DNA from: JBGSMX01 sp963790405
GTDB taxonomy: Bacteria; Actinomycetota; Coriobacteriia; Anaerosomatales; JAGXFU01
Direction of reading: 5' to 3'
Assembly: GCA_963790405.1 (NCBI GenBank)
Contig: CAWBOJ010000007.1
Coordinates: forward strand, 35,954 to 99,953
Length of the DNA stretch: 64,000 nucleotides
Shown here: positions 36,455 to 45,999 of the stretch, one piece after another
Numbering within the stretch: position 1 is the stretch's first letter
Layout: every line of letters starts with the position of its first letter
Notes under the pieces: model-generated
Database searches by the model: none
The model's input: only the letters and a program-made list of their open reading frames with translations
Told to the model about the DNA's origin: nothing
Translations under genes and position numbers: made by a program

Positions 36455-38086
36455 TCACTCGTAGGTTGCGAGGACAGCCTCGGCACAGCGCATGCCGTCC
36501 ACCGCAGCGGACATGATGCCGCCCGCGTAGCCGGCGCCCTCCCCGCAGGGATAGACGCCCCGCAGATTCGACTGCAGGGTATCATCACGCAGCACGCGCA
36601 CCGGGGAAGACGAGCGCGTCTCCACTCCCGTGAGAAGCGCGTCCGCTGTCGCGAATCCGCGCATGCGGCGATCGAAGATCGGCGCCGCCTCGCGCAACGA
36701 TGCACACGACGAACTCCGGCAAGCACCGCGCGAGGTCGACGTACTCGACTCCGAGTGGATACGTCGGCTGCACATCGCCCGCTGCCGAGGAAGCGACACC
36801 CTGCAGGAAGTCGCCCATGAGTTGCGCGGGCGCACGGAAGTCCCTTCCGCCGAGTTCGAACGCGGCGTGCTCCCATCGCCGCTGGAAGCTGCACGCCCGC
36901 CAACGGGTGATCGTCTTCGAAGTCCCCGGGCGAGACGCTCACCAGAAAGGCCGCATTCGCGTTCGCGCCATCGCGAGCGAATCGGCTCATGCCGTTCGTG
37001 ACCACTCCCCCGGCCTCGCTCGCCGCCGCCACCACCCAGCCGCCGGGACACATGCAAAACGTGTAGACCCCGCGACCGGATGGCAGGTGGCATGAGAGCT
37101 TGTACTCCGCCGCACCGAGCGCCGGATGACCCGCCGCGGAGCCATACTGCGCGCGGTCCACCATGCGCTGGTCGTGCTCGATCCGAACGCCCGATCGAGA
37201 ACGGCTTCTGTGCGAGACGCGCACCGCGCTCGTGCAGCATGTCGAAGGTGTCGCGCGCGCTGTGGCCTGTCGCCAGGATGAGCACCTCGGCCGCGAACTC
37301 CTCGCGCCCGCCATCGCTCTGCGTCACCACGCCACGGAGCCCGTCGTCTGAGTCGAGGATGAGGTCGGAGAGCCGCGTCCCGAAACGGACTTCGCCGCCG
37401 AGCGACTCGATCTCCTCCCGCAGTCTCCTCACGGCCCCGGTGAGGTGGTCCGTGCCGATGTGCGGTTTCGCCTGCCAGAGTATCTCCTCGGCCGCGCCTG
37501 CACCGACGAGTGTCGCCAGCACGCTGCGGCACCGGGGGTCGTGTGTGTTGGTGGTGAGCTTGCCGTCCGAGAAGGTCCCCGCGCCGCCTTCTCCAAACTG
37601 TATGTTCGAGTCCGGGTCGAGCACGCCGTCGCGAATGAAGGCCTCTACCGCACGGACGCGTTCCTCCACCGCTGCGCCGCGCTCGAGCACGAGCGGCCGC
37701 GCACCTGCCCGCGCCAGCGTAAGCGCTGCGAAGAGCCCCGCCGGACCGGTGCCCACGACGACGGGACGCACTTCAGGGAGCGCTCGCGAGACTTCGCGAC
37801 AACGGGCAGCGGCTCGGTGGCGGCGATGAATACGTCGTCGTCCCCGACGCGGCGCACCACGGCCGCCTCGTCCTCGCCGACCGCGTCATCGAGCGTCACG
37901 CCAAGCGACACCACGAAGTGGACGTTGCTCTTGCGACGAGCGTCAACAGAGCGCTTGAGCAGGCGCACCGAGGCGACTCGTCCCACGTCGATGCCCAGGC
38001 GTTTGGCGGCTGCGCGCCTCAGCGCGCCCTCGCGCCGAAGGATCGCCAGCCGAGAGCGGGAGAGCGAGGTTCCTGACCTCTATCAC
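36455..38086 (-). CDS. FAD-dependent dehydrogenase, COG2509 family (frameshifted)
   Basis: Flavoprotein of unknown substrate. Joined frames give the family N-terminus (KRSVDARRKSNVHFVVSLGV), the dinucleotide fold VVVGTGPAGLFAALTLARAG, FGEGGAGTFSDGKLTT, and a C-terminal GVYPCGEGAGYAGGIMSAAV. About 544 residues. Frames change near 38048, 37790, 37200, 36940 and 36700. GTG start at 38086. It lies 21 bases after another flavoprotein gene and is convergent with the ABC-F gene. Confidence 0.83.
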
Positions 38087-38107
38087 TCGGATCCCCTCGG
38101 GCTGGCG

Positions 38108-39335
38108 TCATCGTTCCGCGGCGCGCTCCATGGCCAAGTGAGCGGCGGCCTCGCCGGCCACGATGCCCGACGCCCAGGCCCAGTGCAGGTTGAAGCCGCC
38201 GGAGCGGCCATCGATGTCGAGCACCTCACCTGCGGCGAACAGCCCGTCCACGACGACGCGACGCCATCGTGTTCGGATCGAACTGCGCAACCGACGCGCC
38301 ACCGCGGGTCACCTGCGCCTGGTTCGGCATCACCCATGCCGAGGACCCTCAGCCGGAAGTCCTTGAGAAGCGCGGCGAGTCGGTCCGCGGGCAATCTCCT
38401 CGACCGGCGTGTCCAGCCCGATTCCCGCAGCGCGCAAGACCGCGCGCGCAACCCGGTCGTGGAGCATGCCGGCGAAGAACGTCTCCGCGGTTCGCCACGA
38501 AAGGGCCGCGCAGCGCTGCGAGATCATCGTCTGGAGCTCCGGCAGGGCGACGTCCGGGAAGAAGTCGATCGAGATGACGCATCCCGGCTCAAGGTAGCGA
38601 GAGAGGTCGAAGACTCATGATCCCGCTCACTCCGTAGTCGCGAAACAGCAGCTCACCGCGTTCGGTCGCGACCGCATCTCCACCGGTGTTGTCGTCGTCG
38701 ACACCGGCGAAGAGCGTCGCGGCGCACCTCACGCGCACACCGGAGAGTCCGCGGATAGGCTCGGTTTCCGTCCTGATGGGCCCGAGCACGGGGACGCGTC
38801 TCGACCATCTCGTGTCCCAGGCCCGCCAGGAGCGCACCACCGCCGCCGGTCGTGACGATCACGGCTTCCGCGCGAACCGTCTCCCCGTCTTGCGAGAACA
38901 CCTCGAAGCCGCCGGAGCCGGGTTCCGCCGAGACACGCGCGACCTCGAAGCCGCATCGCACGTCCACGCCCAGGTGCGCGCACTCCAACCGCAGCACGTC
39001 GAGGACGGAGCCGGCCGCGTTCGTCACGGGGTACACGCGACCCTCGTCGTCGGCGCGATGTGAGCAGGCCCATCGTCGCCGAAGAAGGAGCGAATGGCCT
39101 CGCAGGGATACGCGCCGAGAACCGGCTCGACGAAATCGGGATGGTTGTAGGCCGGCGGCGATACGGACGAGGTTCGTGAGGTTGCAGCGCCCGTTGCCGC
39201 TCGCCAGGATCTTCCTGCCCACGCGAGCGTCTGCCTCGAGAAGCGTGACGGCCGACGCCAAGGCGCGCCGCAGCTATGGCCGCCGACAGCCCAGCCGCTC
39301 CCCCACCGATGATCACACACTCTCGACTCCGCCAT
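38108..39335 (-). CDS. HI0933/BaiN-like NAD(P)/FAD-dependent flavoprotein (frameshifted)
   Basis: Joined frames begin MAESRVC-VIIGGGAAGLSAAIAAAR and contain the family motif ASGNGRCNLTN, VIVTTGGGG, and near the C-terminus GLFAAGEVLDIDGRSGGFNL and QWAWASG-like LHWAWASGIVAGEAAAHLAM. About 409 residues. Several frame changes. Family members include putative bile-acid and flavin reductases; substrate cannot be inferred here. Operon with the COG2509 gene. Confidence 0.83.
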
Positions 39336-39377
39336 CGCGTCCTTCCGTTCTCAGTCCTGCTCGCGACGCTTGCCTAC

Positions 39378-40234
39378 CTACGAACGGGTCCAGCGTGCCC
39401 ACACGCCAGCACTCACTGGACGCACATCACTCGCGCCGGTCAACTCCATCTCGCCGGATGCGATGTCGCCGTCGTCCAATACGTCCCTCAGCAGAGTATC
39501 AAGTTGCTCTGACGTCACGCCCTGGGTGTGCGACGTGAGAAGAACGAATGCCGGCTCATCGGTCAGCAGCGCCCTGCATTGTCCCAGCGTTGAGGCGAGA
39601 TCCCTGTCGATTCTGTACTGCTCGCCCTTGGTGCCGTGTCCGAACGAGGGCGGGTCGAGCATGATCGCGTCGTAGGTGCGACCACGGCGAATCTCGCGAT
39701 CCAGGAACTTGCCCACGTCCTCGACGATCCATCGTATGGGAGCCGCCTCCAAGCTGGTTCAGGGCGGCGTTCTCTCGTGCGCGTGTGACCATCGACTTGG
39801 AGGAGTCCACATGGCACACCGAACAGCCGGCGCGCGCAGCGGCGAGCGTTGCGCCACCCGAGTACGCGAACAGGTTGAGAACGTTCGCTCCCGCACCGTC
39901 GGGCGCCTGAGCGTGTCGCGCGATCCAGTCCCACAGCGAACGCGTTTCCGGGAACACGCCGAGATGACCGGCGGGCGTGGGTGCGAGTCTCATCGCGATG
40001 TCGTTGATCGTGACGATCCAGCTTGAGGGCAGCTCGGCGTCGCCGTGCGTCTGCCATCCGCGCTCCCGGTCGAAGGAGGCAGCGGCCGCTCGCCCACATC
40101 TCGGGTCTCTGCTTCTCCCAGACGGCCTGACCGCACGGACGCGACAGGACTACATCGCCAAAGCGTTCGAGCTTGCGCCCGTCGCCGCTGTCCAGCAGCT
40201 CGTATTCGTTGTGCATCGTATGCTTCATGCCCAT
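39378..40234 (-). CDS. Class I SAM-dependent methyltransferase, RlmI-like (frameshifted)
   Basis: Joined frames start near MHNEYELLDSGDGRKLERFG and have FPETRSLWDWI, the SAM-binding VLNLFAYSGGATLAAARAGC, VDSSKSMVTRARENAALNQL and the catalytic motif DAIMLDPPSFGHGTKG. This is the COG1092 pattern of 23S rRNA m5C methyltransferases and relatives; the N-terminal PUA domain of RlmI is missing, so rRNA specificity is uncertain. Frame changes near 40100, 40000 and 39745. Start near 40234, no clear ribosome binding site. Confidence 0.8.
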
Positions 40235-40334
40235 CGCAGATGACATTGCACATATCAGGATAGCGCTCGCGGCGCATGGCTCGATGCACTTGTTCGGTGT
40301 CAGCGACAGAGGCTGCGAAACACGCGAAAGCAAG

Positions 40335-40745
40335 CTACAGAGGCAGTTCGAGCTCATTCAACACAAGGACCTGGTCATCAACCGTGCACACGACGACAAG
40401 ATTCGACGAGCTGTGAATCTCACGCTCGCTCTCAGGGGACTGGCAGAGATACTCCGATAGGTGCCCAAAGGCTGGCCTGCTCCGCAGGAGATCGAGCGGC
40501 ACTATTGCCCGACCACGCCAGCTGGAACCACTCGCTTCATCGAGCAACTGGACGTGGCACTCACTGATTACGGAGGGGTTGTCGCCATAGTCTTCGATAA
40601 TGGCAGCCAGGAACCACTCGAACGCCGTACGTGGACCGAACATGCCGGAGTCGGCACCCTCCATGATAGCCAGCAACCAGCGGTCCGAACGAACCCGTTC
40701 GAGCAAGATCTGCGACGCATGATTCAAGTTCGATGAACGCGTCAT
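40335..40745 (-). CDS. Hypothetical protein, unrecognised family
   Basis: 136 residues from ATG 40745 (frame open to 40775). No family recognised. Contains WLLAIMEGADSGMFGPRTAF and a hydrophobic C-terminus (NLVVVCTVDDQVLVLNELEL). The N-terminus is uncertain: an overlapping frame to 40821 encodes AWPSDDAFIELESCVADLA, so a frame change near 40730 is possible. Codon use is like its neighbours. It follows the DUF6179-like gene after 173 bases containing a hairpin, so it may be a separate unit. Confidence 0.55.
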   Translation of the reverse strand: MTRSSNLNHASQILLERVRSDRWLLAIMEGADSGMFGPRTAFEWFLAAIIEDYGDNPSVISECHVQLLDEASGSSWRGRAIVPLDLLRSRPAFGHLSEYLCQSPESEREIHSSSNLVVVCTVDDQVLVLNELELPL

Positions 40746-40878
40746 CACTGGGCCACGCCAGCATCCTCTGACCACTCACCCAGAAGACCGCCTTCCTGAT
40801 TCGACTCACTCGCCACATCAACCCCAGCTCTCACATGGAGCCGAGCTCCCGCGCCCGATTATTGCATGACAGCCACGT

Positions 40879-40896
40879 GCTAGCGGAACCGCTAGC
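40879..40896. repeat. Hairpin between the DUF6179-like gene and the hypothetical gene
   Basis: GCTAGCGG-AA-CCGCTAGC, an 8-bp perfect inverted repeat with a 2-base centre. Lies just after the DUF6179-like stop. No T-run follows in either direction, so an operator or processing hairpin is as likely as a terminator. Confidence 0.4.
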
Positions 40897-40918
40897 TCAA
40901 TTCCTCAATCAAGGCTCC

Positions 40919-41938
40919 TCACGACACGAACACGCCGCGCAGGTCACGTCGCGGAAGCCCGATTTCAATGCGAGGCAGCAGCTCCAGCACACAATCGCGA
41001 AGGTACGTCACAGCGCACTCGTCATGAATGCCCAGCAAGCCGCATACGGCATCGGCCGCCTCGCGCATGACTCTGCTCCGCTGACCCCGCCCCAGAGGCT
41101 CCAGCAGCCGCGCGATATCCGTGCGGCCCTGTTCGGACACGTGGAGCCCCCGCGGGTCCTCACCGATCACGGCGAGTCCGATGGCGTTCGTCGCGATCGG
41201 CTCGTACAGATTGATCAGCAAGCCGCGATAGTCCGGACAACTGCTCGCGAGAACGCGTACACAGGATTCGAGCGAAAAGCGCTGCAAGAAGTCCGCCTCC
41301 ACCAGCAGACGGCGCAGATACTCGTTCACGTAGTCAACGCCGAGGAGCGACTCCGACACCGGACGGCACAGCGGGTAGTCGATGTTGCAGGGAATCTCGT
41401 GCGCCATGGATCGGCAGTCGTACTGCTTCGGAAACGCGCCGATGCTCTCGAGCGTGTCGCGAAGCGCTAGGTTCCGGACCATCGGCATGGCGACACACAC
41501 GTCGTGCCACAATTTCTCGGTCAGCTCGACCTTGTGCCCGATCTCCTCGAGCCTGCGCCGGAACTCAGCGTCGAGATCGATGGACAACAGCCCCTCCGGG
41601 ACCGGCCCGTGTCTGGGTCAATGCCGAGGACGAAGCAGACCGAGCGCATCAGGTCGGCAGCGACATGTCGGGGCACGGAGCTGCTGTCACCCATCGTGAA
41701 GGCGACCGTGCGCTTCTCAAGCAGCCGCAAGAACCTGACCTGAAAGGCAGCACCATCGTGACAGGCGGAGCGGACGTCCGGGGCGTGGTCAGATCCGGCG
41801 ACAGCTCGACAGGCGCTGTCCATTCTCATCGTCAGCGCCCCCCCTACGCATCCGACCAACTCTCGCCGTCCCACCCGGGTGCGTGACTGGTCCGGCCCAC
41901 TCGCCATCATCCGGTAGCCGAGTAGCGAGGCTCGTCAC
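40919..41938 (-). CDS. DUF6179-like protein (frameshifted N-terminal half)
   Basis: Joined length about 339 residues. The C-terminal 222 residues are open (from 41587) and include AMPMVRNLALRDTLESIGAF, IPCNIDYPLCRPVSESLLGV, PDYRGLLINLYEPIATNAIG; upstream frames give MGDSSSVPRHVAADLMRSVC. These match my recollection of DUF6179, usually next to DUF6323 in Clostridia. All-helical, no signal peptide or obvious catalytic motif. GTG 41938 overlaps the DUF6323-like stop (GTGA). Frame changes near 41830 and 41600. Function unknown; the name needs a profile search. Confidence 0.6.
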
Positions 41939-42388
41939 CGCGTCTGCAAAGCTTGCTCGCGAACATCGCGACACAGCCCGTCGAGGAGGGTCTCGGACAG
42001 GAACTCCAGGTCCCCGTGAGCCACATCGTCTAAGAGAGACCGCATGGTCTCGATCAACTCGTCGTCGGGACTTGCTCGAACGACTCGTTCTTGAAGTGAT
42101 AGAACAGGTCTTGGAGATCGAGGACGGTCTGGACGAAGGTGGCCTGCGACACGTACGGGCGAACCACAAATGCCAGTACGATTCCCTCGCCACTCCCCCG
42201 CCGAACTCGACTCGCTCGGTAGTTTCCAGCGCATCGAGTCGCCCCGTGACCAACGCCTGGGCGTCTCGCGTCGACAGGCATAGCCCGTAGCGCTCAGTCA
42301 CGCGGTTGCACGATTCCAGTTCATGAAGAGTCGCCGTCAACTGCATCTGGGCAGCGTCCTGCCCGAATGGAACGATCAATCGCCTCAC
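41935..42388 (-). CDS. DUF6323-like protein (frameshifted)
   Basis: Joined length about 151 residues: SCNRVTERYGLCLSTRDAQA, ERVEFGGGVA, then PYVSQATFVQTVLDLQDLFY and HFKNESFEQV, DDELIETMRSLLDDVAHGDL. This matches the DUF6323 pattern, a small helical protein found with DUF6179. Frame changes near 42190 and 42070. GTG start at 42388. First gene of the pair; translationally coupled to the next gene. Function unknown. Confidence 0.6.
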
Positions 42389-42576
42389 CTCAGATACTAT
42401 CTACACCCTTGCGCCGAGGAATACGAGACTCGTTCTGGAGGCCGATTTGTGGTAAGGTAACGGCGGTGGTTTTGGCCCCTCACCTGGTGTTTTCCCTGTC
42501 GTCTGGCATCCCTGAAATCCGTGGCGCGCTGACGACAATACCCCAGTACTCGAAGACGTCTCCACAAGCAAACGAA

Positions 42577-42600
42577 GCGGGGCACCCGAAGGTGCCCCGC
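42577..42600 (-). terminator. Hairpin with UUCG loop (minus-strand terminator-like)
   Basis: On the minus strand GCGGGGCACC-TTCG-GGTGCCCCGC, a 10-bp perfect stem with UUCG tetraloop, followed by TTCGTTTG. Nearly the same hairpin follows the tRNA-Pro gene at 44078-44101. No minus-strand gene ends here, so it looks like a leftover of a tRNA-terminator unit. Confidence 0.6.
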
Positions 42601-42610
42601 GTTCACACAA

Positions 42611-42620
42611 TGGTCGGGCT
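42611..42620 (-). repeat. Ten-base match to the tRNA-Pro 3' end
   Basis: TGGTCGGGCT on the plus strand equals the last ten bases of tRNA-Pro, including CCA (44110-44119). It lies 10 bases from the hairpin at 42577-42600, as the real tRNA lies 8 bases from its hairpin. Beyond this match (42621-42660) resemblance to the T-arm is partial and gapped, so it may be a decayed tRNA or old integration scar. Confidence 0.4.
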
Positions 42621-42707
42621 TAGTGGACGCGTTTGCAACTTCTGCGATTCGCTGACCGCTCTTCCCCACTGTCGCCGACGTCTGATCCGCGAATTGCATC
42701 ATGACTT

Positions 42708-42720
42708 GTTAATGATATCA
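42708..42720. promoter_or_regulatory. Candidate fic operator, upstream copy
   Basis: GTTAATGATATCA, containing the palindrome TGATATCA, ends 38 bases before the fic start. The same 13-mer with one change (GTTAACGATATCA) lies just after the gene at 43815-43827. Likely site for autoregulation by the winged-helix end of the Fic protein. Confidence 0.45.
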
Positions 42721-42758
42721 TCGGAGTGCCATGTGATTCATTCTTCGGAGGAGGCGCC

Positions 42759-43811
42759 GTGCGCGGATCTTTCGGCCCAAGCTATCTCGAGCTGATGACT
42801 GTGCCTATGTCCACGGTCCGCTCCATCGGTCTGCTCGGCGAGTACAAGGGCAAACAGCAGCTCTTCGAGAAGCAGTCGCCACAGATGCTGAGCGCACTGC
42901 GCGAAGCCGCGCGAGTCCAGAGCATCGAGTCGTCGAACAGGATCGAAGGCGTGGTGGCCGCCCCGGGGCGCGTTGCCGACCTTGCCGCCGAGAAGACGAC
43001 ACCCCGAGACCGATCCGAGCAAGAGATCGCCGGCTATCGCGACGTACTGTCCACGGTTCACGCGAACGCGCTCGGCATGGAACTCGCGGCCGGTCTGATA
43101 CTCCAGCTCCATCGGGACATGTACCAGTTCTCCCCTGCCCCGGGCGGTGCGTGGAAAAGCACCCCGAACGATATCGTCGATGTCCTGCCCGACGGTGCGC
43201 ACCGCCTGAGGTTCGCCCCTGTCGCGCCCGAGTTCGTTGATGCCGCAATGCACGAGCTGGTCACGGGCTACCGCTCCGTCGCGTCCGTCGCGCAGATCGA
43301 CTCGCTGATCGCGGTCCCCGCCTTCGTGCTCGACTTCCTGTGCATCCATCCCTTCGCGGATGGCAACGGACGACTCTCTCGGATCCTGAACCTCATGCTG
43401 CTCTACCAGTCGGGCTATGACGTCGGGCGCTACATCAGCCTCGAGAAGGTCATCGAGGACTCCAAGGAGACCTACTACGAGGCGCTCGAAGCGTCATCCG
43501 AGGGCTGGCATGAGGGACGGCACGACCTCGTGCCGTGGCTGCAGTACTCTCACGGCGTCCTCATCGCTGCGTACGTGGAGTTCGAGCAGCGGGTCGGGAA
43601 GATGGGGACCGGGCGCGGGGCGAAGCGCGAGATGGTCATCGACTGCATTCGGCATCTTCCGGCGACCTTCCGCTATGCCGACGTGGAACGAGCCTGTCCG
43701 GGTGTGAGTCGGCCCACTATCGTGAGGGTCCTCGGGGAGCTTCGGGACAAGGGCGAGATCCGATGCGTGAAGGGCGGGCGTGACGCGATGTGGGAGAGAA
43801 TGGCTCAGTGA
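42759..43811 (+). CDS. Fic-family AMPylase-type protein with C-terminal winged helix
   Basis: 350 residues, intact. GTG 42759 with GGAGGAG upstream. The Fic core has HPFADGNGRLSR at about residue 197, matching HxFx(D/E)GNGRxxR, for transfer of AMP from ATP to a protein hydroxyl. An N-terminal inhibitory motif (S/T)xxxE(G/N) is present as S59-NRI-E63-G64, so it is a self-inhibited class II Fic. The C-terminal 65 residues (FRYADVERACPGVSRPTIVR) form a DNA-binding winged helix. No antitoxin gene adjoins. Flanked on both sides by GATATC repeats. Confidence 0.92.
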   Translation: MRGSFGPSYLELMTVPMSTVRSIGLLGEYKGKQQLFEKQSPQMLSALREAARVQSIESSNRIEGVVAAPGRVADLAAEKTTPRDRSEQEIAGYRDVLSTVHANALGMELAAGLILQLHRDMYQFSPAPGGAWKSTPNDIVDVLPDGAHRLRFAPVAPEFVDAAMHELVTGYRSVASVAQIDSLIAVPAFVLDFLCIHPFADGNGRLSRILNLMLLYQSGYDVGRYISLEKVIEDSKETYYEALEASSEGWHEGRHDLVPWLQYSHGVLIAAYVEFEQRVGKMGTGRGAKREMVIDCIRHLPATFRYADVERACPGVSRPTIVRVLGELRDKGEIRCVKGGRDAMWERMAQ

Positions 43812-43814
43812 GTC

Positions 43815-43850
43815 GTTAACGATATCACTAGATGGATACATGATATCGTT
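43815..43850. promoter_or_regulatory. Inverted GATATC repeat just downstream of fic
   Basis: AACGATATCA (43818-43827) and TGATATCGTT (43841-43850) form a perfect 10-bp inverted repeat with a 13-base spacer, starting 6 bases after the fic stop. The left arm repeats the upstream 13-mer at 42708. Could be an operator, an attachment-like site or a terminator stem; no T-run follows. Confidence 0.45.
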
Positions 43851-44077
43851 CGCGGGCAGTACCGCCGATCCTTTTCAGGGCGTCCCACGTTCATCCTCTT
43901 CTCGGCGGACGCTGGTGGCCCCTGGAATGGTCAGAGCCGGTCTTCCTGATCTTCGGCCTGGACTTGGTCGCTCCTTCGCGCTGAGAAGCGCGCCGCCGCA
44001 GGCCAGACCACCTAACGAGGACGTGTTTGGAACCGCCCCGAGGCACGGGCCGCGGACATTCCCGCAGGTAGACGAAA
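43851..44077. other. Gene-free region between fic and the tRNA-Pro terminator
   Basis: About 230 bases, no start codon with ribosome binding site and protein similarity, no repeat seen. Short ORFs here cross the tRNA gene or lack family resemblance. I see nothing else in it. Confidence 0.5.
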
Positions 44078-44101
44078 CGAGGCACCCCGAAGGGTGCCTC
44101 G
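44078..44101 (-). terminator. Terminator of tRNA-Pro
   Basis: Minus strand CGAGGCACCC-TTCG-GGGTGCCTCG, 10-bp perfect stem with UUCG loop, followed by TTTCGTC. It begins 8 bases after the tRNA CCA end, so it is the intrinsic terminator of that gene. Confidence 0.8.
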
Positions 44102-44109
44102 AATTTCGC

Positions 44110-44186
<77 letters not shown>

Positions 44187-44270
44187 AAATCGCCGCTAGG
44201 CGGCAAGGAAGTATCTTACGTTTGCCGGCCCTCGTGTTCAAGTCCGAGTCTGGACGCGAGCCGTGCACGA

Positions 44271-44625
44271 TCACTCGTCGGGACCTCCGGTGCGCACCAC
44301 CGTGGTAGAGCAAGACGCCCACGTCCTCGATAGTGATCATGCCGTCATCCACCATCGCAGAGTACATCTCGGCCAGCGCCGTTATCTTGTCGGGCCGGTC
44401 GATAACGTGCACCAACAGCGGCAGATCAACCGACATCCGCGGTCCGTGTTTGGCATGCTCTCGACTTGTCGCGCCGAAACCTCCATAGCCGCGCAGCACG
44501 GTCGCGCCGGCACACCCCGCCGTCCTCGCTTGTTCTACGAGTGCCTCCCACAGCGGCTTGCCGTCGTAGAGGTCCGCTTCGCCGATGTAGACCGACAGTT
44601 TCTTCGCTTTTCCTGATAACGCCAT
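44271..44625 (-). CDS. DUF190 family protein (frameshift near the end)
   Basis: About 118 residues. Contains KKLSVYIGEADLYDGKPLWE, AGATVLRGYGGFGATSREHA and ALAEMYSAMVDDGMITIEDV, the DUF190 fold related to PII proteins, often beside fluoride exporter genes (none here). The open frame runs on into the tRNA gene, which cannot be right; one base shift near 44308 gives ...VRTGGPDE and TGA at 44271. ATG 44625 has a weak site. Function unknown. Confidence 0.85.
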
Positions 44626-44643
44626 AGTTGAATCCCTCTCGTC

Positions 44644-45866
44644 TCAGCCACGATGACGCGCACGAACCAGCGTCACCGTCTCATCGACAACCGCACGTGC
44701 GATCGCGCGCTTGCTCATCACAGGCAGCTCGCGTACGCCATCGGCATCCACGAGACTCACCTTGTTGTCATCGCCTCCGAATCCCAAGCCGGGACTCGAA
44801 ACGTCGTTGGCCACGATCAGGTCCAGGTTCTTCTCGGCCAGCTTGGCCCGGGCGTACGACTCAACATCGTGTGTCTCGGCAGCGAAGCCGACGAGTATCC
44901 GATCCCCTTTGTCGGATCCAAGACCCGCAAGGATGTCCGGATTGCGCACGAGGGCGAGCGTCGACGGGGCGTCGTCCTTCTTCATCTTGCCCTCGACGCG
45001 GTGCAGCCGGCCGGAAGTCCGACGACCGCCGCGGTCGCGATCACCACTGCAGCATCCTCGTACGAGTCGCCTACCGCTGCTTCCATCTCGAGCGCCGTAC
45101 GTACACGCACGATCGCCACACCGAACGGATCCGGCAGAGTGGTCGGGCCGCTCACGAGCGTCACGTCAGCGCCTCGGCGAGCGCATTCCTCGGCGATGGC
45201 GTAGCCGGTCTTGCCGCTCGACGGATTGCCGAGAAACCGCACCGCGATCGATCGGCTCGTGGGTCGGGCCGGCGGTCACGAGAACGCGCACGCCATCGAG
45301 GTCGCGGGAACGCCGCAGTTCTGCCGTGATCGCCGTCGTGGATGTCGGCGAGATCTGCCAGACGGCCCTCACCGGTGTCTCCGCAGGCGAGCTCGCCGGT
45401 GTCGGGCTCGATGATGATCGGCACCACGCTCCCGCAGGACCCGGAGATTCTCGCGCGTGGCCTCGTCGCGCCACATGTGCGTGTTCATCGCCGGAGCGAT
45501 CACGAGCGGTGCCTCGGTCGCCAGCGCCGTGGTCGTGAGGATGTCGTCGGCACGCCCGCTGGCGAGCTTCGCGATCACGTTGGCGGTCGCAGGCGCGATC
45601 AGCATCACGTCCGCTTCCTCGGCAAGTGAGATGTGGTGCACGGGCTCGGAGCCGGGATCGTCCCACAGCGACGTGGCCACAGGCTCGTCGGTGAGCGTGC
45701 GCAGCGTCAGCGGACCCACGAAATGCGTCGCCGCCTCGGTCATGACGGCCTTCACCCGCACGCCATCGCGCACGAGCATGCGCGCCAGCTCGCACGCCTT
45801 GTAGGCCGCGATACAGCCCGTGACGCCGAGCACGACCGTCTTGTCCGGATTCTCTTCCACGCACAC
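44644..45866 (-). CDS. coaBC: Phosphopantothenoylcysteine decarboxylase / phosphopantothenate-cysteine ligase CoaBC (frameshifted)
   Basis: Bifunctional coenzyme A biosynthesis enzyme. CoaC half: VVLGVTGCIAAYKACELARM, SLAEEADVMLIAPATANVIA with the flavin site, and the active-site APAMNTHMW. CoaB half: FLGNPSSGKTGYAIAEECAR, DVTLVSGPTTLPDP, LALVRNPDILAGLG and LIVANDVSSPGLGFGGDDNK. Joined length about 407, normal. Frame changes near 45430, 45250 and 45000. GTG 45866. Being essential in most bacteria, its breaks argue for sequence errors. Confidence 0.93.
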
Positions 45867-45999
45867 TCTTCTCAGTGTCCGGTGACCATGGCCGATTATC
45901 GCACGTCATCGCTATACGTCGCCCGTGGAACGGGAATGTACACATGCGAGCACACTCGCCAATGCGGTGCTCGCGCCCCGTCATGAAGGAGGCCGGCAT

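Larger units (their letters stand above)
42389..42758. other. Gene-free region between the DUF6323-like and fic genes
   Basis: 370 bases with no supported gene. It holds a strong hairpin (42577-42600), a 10-base match to the tRNA-Pro 3' end (42611-42620) and a GATATC-type repeat near fic (42708-42720). The promoter of the DUF6323-like gene should lie in 42389-42480 and that of fic near 42690-42730; neither has clear boxes. Confidence 0.6.

Noticed and set aside
42397..42702. 101-residue minus-strand ORF upstream of fic as antitoxin
   Set aside because: It spans the UUCG hairpin and the tRNA-like match, has no ribosome binding site and no family resemblance. The Fic protein already has its own inhibitory motif.
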